From positions 1-13,946 of the forward strand of contig CAMWGM010000018.1 in NCBI GenBank assembly GCA_947173755.1: a stretch of DNA of 13,946 nucleotides, in the 5' to 3' direction. Under the pieces are notes generated by a model. It made no database searches, was not told the DNA's origin, and worked only from the letters and a program-made list of their open reading frames with translations. The first letter of the stretch is position 1; each line of letters opens with the position of its first letter. The stretch is from an uncultured Muribaculaceae bacterium (GTDB lineage Bacteria > Bacteroidota > Bacteroidia > Bacteroidales > Muribaculaceae). Positions 1 to 6,101 of this stretch are shown here, one piece after another. The position numbers were made by a program, and so were the translations under genes.

Positions 1-54
1 ACCCGCGACCCCAACCTTGGCAAGGTTGTGCTCTACCAACTGAGCTATTTTCGC
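1..54 (-). tRNA. tRNA-Gly (anticodon GCC), 3' end cut by window edge
   Basis: Read on the minus strand from base 54, the sequence folds as the first three-quarters of a tRNA. It has a 7-nt acceptor strand GCGAAAA, a D stem GCTC/GAGC around AGTTGGTA, an anticodon stem CAACC/GGTTG enclosing loop TTGCCAA, a 5-nt variable loop and the 5' T stem GCGGG. The anticodon is GCC, which reads glycine codons GGC and GGU. The window stops at the first base of the T loop, so the 3' T-stem strand, acceptor strand and any CCA lie outside. A Bacteroidota promoter lies about 50 nt upstream. Confidence 0.93.
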
Positions 55-106
55 GTTGGTCTTAGTTTCGCATCTCTCAGGAGGTGTCTCCCTCGGTTTT
101 GCGATG

Positions 107-138
107 CAAAGTTAGTCACTATTTTTGGACTGTGCAAA
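107..138 (-). promoter_or_regulatory. Bacteroidota-type promoter for the tRNA-Gly transcript
   Basis: On the minus strand the -33 element TTTG (138-135) is followed after 20 nt by TAACTTTG (114-107). This fits the known Bacteroides primary-sigma consensus TTTG-N17-23-TAnnTTTG. Transcription would begin near base 100, giving a leader of roughly 45 nt before the tRNA. It lies between the end of the AI-2E family gene and the tRNA, so the tRNA need not depend on readthrough. Confidence 0.72.
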
Positions 139-162
139 TTTTAAAGCCCGATTTAACACCTG

Positions 163-1308
163 TTAACACTCAGCGATTTCAGGTTTCTTTCTAAGTTTTT
201 GTTTCCCAGAGCGTTTGCGTGAATCGACGCGGCTGCGCATGGCAATGAACTGTTCATAATAGGAGACGAGAAGGGTAGTAAGGGGTATTGCGATGATGAG
301 TCCGATCATGCCGAGCAGGGTGCCCCACACGGAAAGGGAGAGGAAAATGAATGCGGGGTTCATGGACATCGCTTTGCCGATGATGCGTGGGGTGAGGTAG
401 AGATCCTGAATGACCTGGACGATGCAGTAGACGGCGATGGTCTCGCCCATGAGCGTCCAGAAAGTGTCGACACCGCTGACCGAGCAGACGATGCAGATGA
501 GTGTGACAGGAATGAGGGAGATCAACTGGAGGTAGGGCACCATGTTGAGCAGACCTATGAACATGCCGAGCACGATGGCCAGCGGAAAGCCGATGATGAG
601 AAATCCGATGGAGAAGAGGACTCCGACGATGAAGGCCACGAGAGCCTGGCCCCGGAAATACTGGTTCATCGACCGCTTGACGTCGTTGGCGAGGCGGGAG
701 ACAAATTTGCGGTATTTGGGGACGACGAGGTTGAGGGATGCTTCGGCAATGTTGTCGTAGTCGATCATTATGAAAATGATGTAGAGGAGGACAATGACCC
801 AACTGACTACCGAGAGCAGAAATGCGATTGAGCCGGTGAGGAGCCCCCAGGAGACAGAGAGTGTCTTCTGTACCATTCGGGTCCATTCCTGGGATGTGAA
901 TTTGGATGCGAGGTCATCGAGGTCGATGTGTGAGCGGATGAAGTCGTGGACTTCGGGGGGAAGCACCCACTGGCTTTCCATTTCCTTGGCGGCATATTCC
1001 TTGAGCATCTCGGCCATCTGGGCCGACTCGCTGATGATCATAGGGATGGTGAAGTAGAGGAGCGTCGACAGGATGAAGGTGATCTCGAAGAGGGTCATGA
1101 ATGTGGCCACTACGCGACCTTTGAGACCGAGCAGGCGGCGGTTGAACTGCACCCACGGCTCGAGAAGATAGGCCACGAGACATCCCACAAGGAAGGGGAG
1201 GAGGACTCCGCGCAGGATGTTGATCAGATAGATGAATCCGGCGAAGAGGACGCAGTTGATCACGAGGCGCACCGTGCGGTCGAGGTCGAAACGTTGATCG
1301 AGGAACAT
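163..1308 (-). CDS. AI-2E / PerM family integral membrane transporter (381 aa)
   Basis: This is a polytopic inner-membrane protein of the AI-2E transporter family (PerM/YhhQ-style, formerly UPF0118/DUF20). Family members are reported to export the quorum-sensing signal AI-2 or to act in ion and osmotic homeostasis; the substrate here cannot be told. Hydrophobic segments sit near residues 14-32, 35-50, 66-92, 154-182, 222-260, 263-277, 288-300 and 318-350. A charged region lies between segments three and four (about 95-150). Family landmarks are FRGQ (218-221), NMVPY (255-259), TPRIIGK (306-312) and the glycine-rich last segment ending GLIIAIPL (336-343). The tail (355-381) is strongly basic. 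The frame stays open back to base 1542, but that would run through the RNase P RNA. The ATG at 1308 is preferred because a TAAATTTG promoter element lies 34-41 nt upstream and family homology starts there. It is apparently monocistronic. Confidence 0.9.
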   Translation of the reverse strand: MFLDQRFDLDRTVRLVINCVLFAGFIYLINILRGVLLPFLVGCLVAYLLEPWVQFNRRLLGLKGRVVATFMTLFEITFILSTLLYFTIPMIISESAQMAEMLKEYAAKEMESQWVLPPEVHDFIRSHIDLDDLASKFTSQEWTRMVQKTLSVSWGLLTGSIAFLLSVVSWVIVLLYIIFIMIDYDNIAEASLNLVVPKYRKFVSRLANDVKRSMNQYFRGQALVAFIVGVLFSIGFLIIGFPLAIVLGMFIGLLNMVPYLQLISLIPVTLICIVCSVSGVDTFWTLMGETIAVYCIVQVIQDLYLTPRIIGKAMSMNPAFIFLSLSVWGTLLGMIGLIIAIPLTTLLVSYYEQFIAMRSRVDSRKRSGKQKLRKKPEIAEC

Positions 1309-1341
1309 AGAGAGTGGAAAAAATGGAAATGAATGGTGACG

Positions 1342-1349
1342 CAAATTTA
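1342..1349 (-). promoter_or_regulatory. -7 element upstream of the AI-2E family gene
   Basis: The minus strand reads TAAATTTG, a full match to the Bacteroidota -7 consensus TAnnTTTG. It would start transcription near base 1335, leaving about 27 nt of leader before the ATG at 1308. No exact TTTG lies at the expected -33 spacing; only degenerate matches such as CTTG are present, so the upstream half is weak. The site supports the short start of the transporter and excludes the longer frame that overlaps rnpB. Confidence 0.55.
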
Positions 1350-1420
1350 GCCAAAATTCTCCACACAAGAGATAAGAAAGGGAAGAAGTTGCATAAACTT
1401 TTTCACGGCGAAAAGAAAAT

Positions 1421-1451
1421 TTTGAGTTACGGGGGAAAATTCCTAACTTTG
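1421..1451 (+). promoter_or_regulatory. Bacteroidota-type promoter of rnpB
   Basis: TTTG at 1421-1424 and TAACTTTG at 1444-1451 are separated by 19 nt, an excellent match to the Bacteroides primary-sigma promoter. The predicted start, a few bases after the -7 element, falls at about 1457-1459, where the P1 helix of the RNase P RNA begins. It is divergent from the promoter of the AI-2E family gene, with the two -7 elements about 95 bp apart. Confidence 0.85.
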
Positions 1452-1458
1452 CACTTAT

Positions 1459-1927
1459 GCAGCAGGACGCGAAGTGTCGCTTGCCGTGGGTCAGCCCCGC
1501 GGGGAGATCCTTAAAGAGGCGGCAAGAGGAAAGTCCGGGCAACGCAGAGCACCATACTGTCTAACGGACAGCTATCGGCGACGGTAGAGTAGCGTGACAG
1601 AGAATGACTGCCTCCCGCATCATGAAAAGTGAGTCGGAAGGTGAGGGTGAAAAGGTGGGGTAAGAGCCCACCGGGTGTCGTGGCGACACGGCATGCCGCA
1701 CGTCTTATGGGTTGCAAGGCCATGTATACCGGCGCGCCGTGAAATCCGCGTGAGCGGATGCGGCAATGGGCTGCTCGTCCATAGCCGAGGGGTAGGCTGC
1801 TTGAGTGGTCTCCGGATCACCGATTAGATAAATGACGCTTCCGGAGTGTCAACCCTGAGCCGGCAGTTGAGAAACCCCGGCACAAGGAAGTGGCACGCCG
1901 ACATAACCCGGCTTACAGGCCTGCTGC
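1459..1927 (+). ncRNA. rnpB: RNase P RNA, bacterial type A (rnpB)
   Basis: This is the catalytic RNA of ribonuclease P, which removes 5' leaders from precursor tRNAs. Conserved blocks appear in order: GAGGAAAGTCCGGGC (1526-1540, P4 5' strand), an ACAGAGAATGAC block (about 1597-1608), GGTAAGAGCCCACCG (about 1659-1673), TTGCAAGGCC (about 1712-1721), the tRNA-CCA-binding L15 stretch GGGTAGGCTGCTTGAG (1790-1805), TAGATAAATGAC (1825-1836) and ACATAACCCGGCTTA (1901-1915, P4 3' strand). The ends pair as helix P1: GCAGCAGG (1459-1466) with CCTGCTGC (1920-1927). P2 pairs AAGTGTC (1472-1478) with GACGCTT (1834-1840). About 60 nt lie between P2 and the P4 3' strand, where optional helix P19 sits. A seven-T run follows at 1928-1934. 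Confidence 0.97.
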
Positions 1928-1949
1928 TTTTTTTATCAGAAAAATTTCG

Positions 1950-1988
1950 GCTCCGGTGTGTTGCAAAACGCCGGGGCTTTCGTTCTTT
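1950..1988 (+). terminator. Rho-independent terminator downstream of rnpB
   Basis: A 9-bp stem pairs GCTCCGGTG (1950-1958) with CGCCGGGGC (1969-1977), including two or three G-U pairs, around a 10-nt loop. It is followed by the T-rich tail TTTCGTTCTTT. It lies 16 nt after the T run that closes helix P1 of rnpB, so it would act as a back-up stop between rnpB and the sigma-factor operon. Confidence 0.6.
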
Positions 1989-1998
1989 AATACAGAAC
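1982..1998. repeat. Short inverted repeat upstream of the sigma-factor gene
   Basis: The arms GTTCT (1982-1986) and AGAAC (1994-1998) flank the 7-nt centre TTAATAC, ending 22 bp before the TTG start of the sigma-factor gene. The left arm overlaps the T tail of the preceding terminator. It could be an operator or part of an ECF-type promoter (GAAC is a common ECF -35 core), but 5-bp arms can occur by chance. Confidence 0.25.
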
Positions 1999-2020
1999 AC
2001 GTCAACAAACACTCTTCACG

Positions 2021-2521
2021 TTGAAACAGCATTTCCTCACACAAGTATTCACTGACTGGCGCGGGCGGCTTCGCTCGTTGGCTTCATCGATTGCCGGCGA
2101 TGAGGATGCCGACGACGTGGTCAGCGAGGCTTTCTGCCGTCTCTGGAGCAGGAAGGAGGCGGTTGCAGACGAAAGGGAAGCGATCAGACTCAGTTATGCC
2201 GCGGTGAGGAACGGTGCTATCGATGCTATGAGGCGATCGAAGTCGCACAGCGAGAGCCGGCTTGAGGAGACTGATGCCCGCAGACTCACATCCGATGAGA
2301 GCGACGAGGAACGCGAACGGGCAGAAACCTATCAGGCGGTGATCAGCCTGAGCCGGAGGTTGCTCAAGGGAAGGCAACTTGAAATTTTCACTCTTCACGA
2401 TGTCGAGGGAAGAGGATATGAGGAGATTGCCCTTGCGCTAGGACTGACGGAAAGCAACGTGAGGCTCGCATTGAGCAGAGCCAGGAAAGTAATAAGAACC
2501 TATTATAATTCCACCAGATAA
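2021..2521 (+). CDS. ECF-like RNA polymerase sigma factor (166 aa)
   Basis: A small sigma-70 family protein with only regions 2 and 4, as in extracytoplasmic-function (ECF) sigma factors, which direct RNA polymerase to a dedicated promoter set. Region 2 covers about residues 8-75, with the core-binding helix DADDVVSEAFCRLW (29-42). Region 4 covers about 105-160, with the helix-turn-helix YEEIALALGLTESNVRLALSRAR (133-155) typical of -35 recognition. A highly charged linker (about 75-103) joins them. The only plausible start is TTG at 2021: the frame is closed by a stop at 1988-1990, and the first in-frame ATG lies inside region 2. It is the first gene of a four-gene operon, and its stop codon shares a base with the next start, which suggests translational coupling to its anti-sigma partner. 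No clear primary-sigma promoter is visible, so autoregulation by its own product is possible. Confidence 0.88.
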   Translation: MKQHFLTQVFTDWRGRLRSLASSIAGDEDADDVVSEAFCRLWSRKEAVADEREAIRLSYAAVRNGAIDAMRRSKSHSESRLEETDARRLTSDESDEERERAETYQAVISLSRRLLKGRQLEIFTLHDVEGRGYEEIALALGLTESNVRLALSRARKVIRTYYNSTR

Positions 2522-3021
2522 TGATAATGAAAAAGTCAGCATACAGTGAGGAAGAGATGCTCGAAAGGATAGAAGCCTATTTCGACTGCACTCTGACCGA
2601 TCAGGAGGAGAGAAATCTCCGCCGGGATCTGGCCACCACAACCTTGCGTCACCCTGCGATAGACGAAGCGCGGGCTCTAATGGGGTTTGCATGTCCGCCT
2701 CAGACCCGTAAAGCGGACAAAAGAGGAACGGCTGTCCGGAGATTGGCGAAGGTCGCGTCTGTTGCGGCGGCAGTGGCTGTGTTGGTGTCAGTCACTCTGT
2801 TCATCGCGAAATCTCACGGAGAGACCGAGGAATCGACCTGCTATGCGTATGTCGATGGCAGGAAGGTGACTGACGAGGCGGCGGTGGAGGCGATCCTGAG
2901 GTGCAGTCTTCGCGAGGCGGGCGAGAGCGAGGATCAGGCCGACATGGATATGATGGCTGATCTCGCCGGGGTCGCGGGACTTGTGGAGATATATGAATCG
3001 GAAAAACAACTTTATTTTTAA
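2521..3021 (+). CDS. Probable anti-sigma factor, single-pass inner-membrane protein (166 aa)
   Basis: Inferred to be the membrane-bound antagonist of the sigma factor encoded just upstream. The ATG at 2521 overlaps the sigma stop by one base (TAATG); a second in-frame ATG at 2527 is an alternative start. Residues 1-76 form a charged, probably cytoplasmic domain with a helical EEEMLERIEAYFDCTLTDQE segment, a pattern seen at the N terminus of Bacteroidota anti-sigma proteins. One transmembrane helix lies at about 77-95. The remaining 70 residues, including CYAYVDGRKVTDEAAVEAIL, would face the periplasm and could be the sensing part. There is no zinc-binding HxxxCxxC motif and no FecR or STN domain, so it is not the classical zinc-finger or TonB-linked anti-sigma type. 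The role rests on gene position and topology; no family was recognised with certainty. Confidence 0.68.
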   Translation: MIMKKSAYSEEEMLERIEAYFDCTLTDQEERNLRRDLATTTLRHPAIDEARALMGFACPPQTRKADKRGTAVRRLAKVASVAAAVAVLVSVTLFIAKSHGETEESTCYAYVDGRKVTDEAAVEAILRCSLREAGESEDQADMDMMADLAGVAGLVEIYESEKQLYF

Positions 3022-3027
3022 AAGAAT

Positions 3028-3492
3028 ATGAAACGACTGTTGCTATTGCTTGCCATAACTATCGGCATGGCCATAGGGGCTGAGGCGCAGACCGGTCTTG
3101 AAATCAACTCGATGTTCGGAGGTGCGTATGTGGCCGACAAAGGGGTCACTGAAATCCAGATGAGCGGTAATCAACGTTATCTGCGGGAGTACCGGCTGAG
3201 CGCGCTGGCCATTTTCAAGGGACCGGCAGAGAAATATGCGTCAAAAATCGAGAAACTTGTTCTGGCTGACGGATCGAAGGCTGTCGGACGCAACGTGCGC
3301 TATCGCGAAGGACATCTGCAATACGCCTGCTTCTCACTCCCGGCAGAAAAAGTGAAGGGTAAACCATCGCTCCACAGATACATATATTATTTTTACAATA
3401 AGAATACCAATCCGGCTACTGTACTCCTCGTGTATATGGAGGGATATATCGACACGGCGAAAGCAGAGAGAATATTCATTTCTTACACATAA
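3028..3492 (+). CDS. Secreted small protein, DUF6108-like (154 aa)
   Basis: A short exported protein of unknown function. A signal peptide (MKRLLLLLAITIGMAIGAEA) with a good signal peptidase I site after A20 leaves a mature protein of about 134 residues starting QTG. The mature part alternates short beta-like and charged segments, has a single cysteine, and ends in a tyrosine-rich stretch (YIYYFYNK) followed by a hydrophobic strand. From memory it resembles the DUF6108 family, which is found in Bacteroidales beside sigma/anti-sigma pairs; this was not tested. It starts 6 nt after the anti-sigma stop and 24 nt before the outer-membrane protein gene, so it is firmly in the operon. A periplasmic partner of the anti-sigma factor or of the barrel protein is plausible but unproven. 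Confidence 0.72.
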   Translation: MKRLLLLLAITIGMAIGAEAQTGLEINSMFGGAYVADKGVTEIQMSGNQRYLREYRLSALAIFKGPAEKYASKIEKLVLADGSKAVGRNVRYREGHLQYACFSLPAEKVKGKPSLHRYIYYFYNKNTNPATVLLVYMEGYIDTAKAERIFISYT

Positions 3493-3516
3493 TCAACACT
3501 TTCATCAGTTCTTAAA

Positions 3517-4542
3517 ATGAATAGGATAAGACACGCAGCGGTTGCGCTTGCATTTGCTTCGGCATCGATCATGACTGCACAGACCCAGAGTGACACCCTG
3601 CTTAATGTCAGCGCGGCAAAGGAAATCATGATTTTTTCAGACAACAAGATCACTTCTATCCAGGTGAGCAAACTTAATAATGGAGCGGACAATTTCTTCT
3701 ATCAGACGGGTGAGGGGAAGAAAAAGGGTGCATGGTCGAAGTCGATGATAATGTGTCAGAATTTAACCGACGTGACAGTGGTCGAGACCGATTCGGCAGT
3801 GACGGTCAGTTATCGCAGCCCCGAAAACATCGATCCGGTCAGTCTGTCCTTTCCTTATGCCGATCCGGAAAACCGGCAGCAGGCGTCATATATAGGCAGG
3901 AAGAGCAACGATGTGGGCTTTACGTTGTCGAGAAAGGGAGAGTCGAGATGGAGTCTCTTTTTCGGCGGGCTTACGGCGGGATGGACAGGAACGGTCAACC
4001 GCAGCCCCGGCTTCTCGCCCACGGTTGGAAAAAGTTGGGATCTGTCGATACTGTCGATACTCGGTGTGAAATACAGTTACCGTGCCCACACCCTTATAGG
4101 AGGATTCGGCATCGGCGCACAGCATATCGTCACAAAAGGTGACTCCTATCTTACCAAAACCGAGGATGGATCGCTGGGTCTTCTTCCTTATGCCGAAAAC
4201 CAGAGTAAACGAAGTTCGACACTCGAACTTTTCAGGCTTCAGGTGCCTCTGCTTTACTCGTATTCGTTCGGGAAGGGGGGCGACTGGAGTGTGTCGCTCG
4301 GTCCGGTGGTGAATTTCAACACGGGGGCCTCTATAGTCAACCGTTACAGGATGGACGGGAGCAAGTACACGGTGAAGACAGGCGGACTGCCGAGACGAAT
4401 CGTGACAGTCGATCCAATGGTCTCGATTTCGTATGACGGTCTCGGACTCTATTTCCGCTATTCGCCCATGAAGCAGTTCAAGGGTGAGACGGGAGTGAAT
4501 TTCAGCACTTGGTCGGCAGGCATCGTGTTGCTCCTGAACTGA
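3517..4542 (+). CDS. Predicted outer-membrane beta-barrel protein (341 aa)
   Basis: A signal peptide (residues 1 to about 21, ending SIMTA) precedes a non-barrel N-terminal region (about 22-130). From about 140 onward come alternating amphipathic strands rich in aromatic residues, glycine and serine, for example WSLFFGGLTAGW, HTLIGGFGIGAQHI, FRLQVPLLYSYSFG, WSVSLGPVVNF, LGLYFRYSPM and the final WSAGIVLLLN. This is the pattern of small Bacteroidota outer-membrane barrels (OMP_b-brl type), probably 8-10 strands. The last residue is N, not the usual F or another aromatic. It is the last gene of the sigma/anti-sigma operon and is followed by a strong hairpin terminator. No enzymatic motif is visible. 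Its place suggests that it is a target or a sensing component of the sigma system; the ligand is unknown. Confidence 0.75.
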   Translation: MNRIRHAAVALAFASASIMTAQTQSDTLLNVSAAKEIMIFSDNKITSIQVSKLNNGADNFFYQTGEGKKKGAWSKSMIMCQNLTDVTVVETDSAVTVSYRSPENIDPVSLSFPYADPENRQQASYIGRKSNDVGFTLSRKGESRWSLFFGGLTAGWTGTVNRSPGFSPTVGKSWDLSILSILGVKYSYRAHTLIGGFGIGAQHIVTKGDSYLTKTEDGSLGLLPYAENQSKRSSTLELFRLQVPLLYSYSFGKGGDWSVSLGPVVNFNTGASIVNRYRMDGSKYTVKTGGLPRRIVTVDPMVSISYDGLGLYFRYSPMKQFKGETGVNFSTWSAGIVLLLN

Positions 4543-4572
4543 TAAAAAAGTGAAAATTTATTAATTTTATTT

Positions 4573-4607
4573 AACGCCTCCAGAACTTTCGATGTTCCGG
4601 AGGCGTT
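4573..4607 (+). terminator. Hairpin terminator of the sigma-factor operon
   Basis: A 14-bp stem with a single A/C mismatch pairs AACGCCTCCAGAAC (4573-4586) with GTTCCGGAGGCGTT (4594-4607) around a 7-nt loop TTTCGAT. It begins 31 nt after the stop of the barrel-protein gene. The sequence after it, ATTAATTTG, is AT-rich but has no long T run. It separates the sigma operon from the efflux operon on the same strand. Confidence 0.8.
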
Positions 4608-4616
4608 ATTAATTTG
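4587..4616 (+). promoter_or_regulatory. Possible promoter of the RND efflux operon, overlapping the terminator
   Basis: TTAATTTG (4609-4616) differs by one base from the Bacteroidota -7 consensus TAnnTTTG, and TTTC (4587-4590), 18 nt upstream in the terminator loop, is one base off the -33 TTTG. Transcription would start near 4622, about 40 nt before the outer-membrane factor ATG. Both elements are imperfect, but no better candidate lies between the two operons. Confidence 0.35.
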
Positions 4617-4664
4617 AATAAATATTCCCTTACGATTTCACTATTTCCACTATTCCGACGAAGG

Positions 4665-6062
4665 ATGAAAAAATTTCTGCAAGTTCTGACACTTCTGACC
4701 GTCACGGCCATTCCGGCTATGGCCGACGGACCCGAGGATGCCGAAAAATATCTCAAACAGCCGATGCCCGAGCAGTGGGCCTACACACCCGAAGTGCGTC
4801 AGACACTTCCTGACGAGGATGAATGGTGGAAAAAATTCGAGGATAATACGCTCGACTCGCTCATCACCTTAGGCATGAGCAACAACTATAATGTGCGTGC
4901 GGCTGCGCGCCGTCGTGAGATGGCGCGTCTGGCGATGAAACAGGCACAGTCAAACTATTATCCGACCATCGGGATTTCTGCAGGCTACAGCCGCGAGCGC
5001 GAATCGGGCAGTCCCATCGTCATGACACCCGAATATAATCTCGGAGCGGAGATGAACTGGCAGATCGATGTTTTCGGGAAAATCACACAGGATGTCCGTT
5101 CGAAACGCGCTTCATATAATGCCAAGCGGGCCGACTATGTCGCTACCATGGTCAGCGTCGTGGCCGATATCGCCACCTATTATATTAATCTGCGTGTGCT
5201 TCAGAACCGTCTTGCAGTGGCCGAACGCCACCTTGCCCAGCAGGAAAGAGTGGTGAAAATCGTTGAGGCTCGTCATGAGGCGGGACTGGTGAGCAAACTT
5301 GACGTGGCTCAGGCGAAGAGTGTGCTTTTCACCACCAAAGCAACAGTACCTTCGCTCCAGACACAGATAACCACTACTACAAACGCACTTGCCATGCTGC
5401 TCGGAGTCTATCCGGAGCAGATCACCGACTATCTGGGCACGATCAGTGAACTCCCGACAGTCGAGCATATCATCCCTGCAGGAGTGCCGGTCAATCTTCT
5501 GCGTCGCCGTCCGGATATCGTCAGCGTCGAATATCAACTGGCGGCCGATGCTGCAGCGATCGGTGTGGCGAAGAAGGATTTCCTACCGACTCTGACCCTC
5601 GAAGGAACTATCGGTTTCTCAGCACCCGAAATGAAGCATCTTTTTAAGGATCAGGGGTTCGGTTGGAGCATCGCGCCGAAACTTTCATGGACCCTGTTTG
5701 ACGGTTTCGCCAGAAACTATGCTGTCGAGAGCGCCCGCGAGCAGTTACGCGCGGATGTCGACGATTATAATCTCACGGTGATGACGGCCGTGCAGGAGGT
5801 CAACAACGCGATCTCGTCTTACTACTCGGCCCTGACCACTTTCCAACTTTACCGCAACGTGTTCGAGCAGAACCAGCAGGCATTCTCGATAGCGATCGAA
5901 CAGTATAAGGAGGGTCTCTCATCCTTCACCAATGTGGTGGACGCGCAGATAGACTGGCTGAACAGCGCCAACTCGCTTGTCTCGGCCCGAGGCAATGCGC
6001 TCGTGGCTCTCGTTGATCTCTACAAGGCTCTCGGAGGCTCGCCCGTGCCGACCGATTTCTGA
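4665..6062 (+). CDS. RND efflux outer-membrane factor, TolC/OprM (NodT) family (465 aa)
   Basis: The outer-membrane channel of a tripartite drug-efflux complex. The ATG at 4665 opens a signal peptide MKKFLQVLTLLTVTAIPAMA with a type I cleavage site after A20. Starting at the upstream TTG (4614) would add 17 residues before the signal sequence and is rejected. No cysteine follows the cleavage site, so this is not a lipoprotein like OprM. Family landmarks are WWKKFEDNTLDSLI (54-67), the strand with WQIDVFGK (132-139), long alpha-helical coiled-coil stretches (about 145-240 and 360-440) and the hallmark RRRPDI (280-285). Two repeats of the outer-membrane efflux domain (PF02321 type) are recognisable, and the length is normal. 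First gene of the efflux operon; the adaptor gene follows after 39 nt. Confidence 0.93.
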   Translation: MKKFLQVLTLLTVTAIPAMADGPEDAEKYLKQPMPEQWAYTPEVRQTLPDEDEWWKKFEDNTLDSLITLGMSNNYNVRAAARRREMARLAMKQAQSNYYPTIGISAGYSRERESGSPIVMTPEYNLGAEMNWQIDVFGKITQDVRSKRASYNAKRADYVATMVSVVADIATYYINLRVLQNRLAVAERHLAQQERVVKIVEARHEAGLVSKLDVAQAKSVLFTTKATVPSLQTQITTTTNALAMLLGVYPEQITDYLGTISELPTVEHIIPAGVPVNLLRRRPDIVSVEYQLAADAAAIGVAKKDFLPTLTLEGTIGFSAPEMKHLFKDQGFGWSIAPKLSWTLFDGFARNYAVESAREQLRADVDDYNLTVMTAVQEVNNAISSYYSALTTFQLYRNVFEQNQQAFSIAIEQYKEGLSSFTNVVDAQIDWLNSANSLVSARGNALVALVDLYKALGGSPVPTDF

Positions 6063-6101
6063 CAATAAAACAATATTTCCCAATAAAAAAATCACCCGGA
6101 T

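Noticed and set aside
153..166. Palindrome TTAACA-CC-TGTTAA at the stop of the AI-2E family gene
   Set aside because: AT-rich 6-bp arms with a 2-nt centre and no T run; too weak to be called a terminator or an operator.
254..1366. Two minus-strand frames of 210 and 150 codons inside the AI-2E family gene
   Set aside because: Proline-, histidine- and arginine-rich translations are typical out-of-frame shadows; the transporter frame carries the recognised family motifs.
1309..1542. 78-codon N-terminal extension of the AI-2E family protein frame
   Set aside because: It overlaps the RNase P RNA and its promoter, is not hydrophobic or family-like, and starts upstream of the transporter's own TAAATTTG element.
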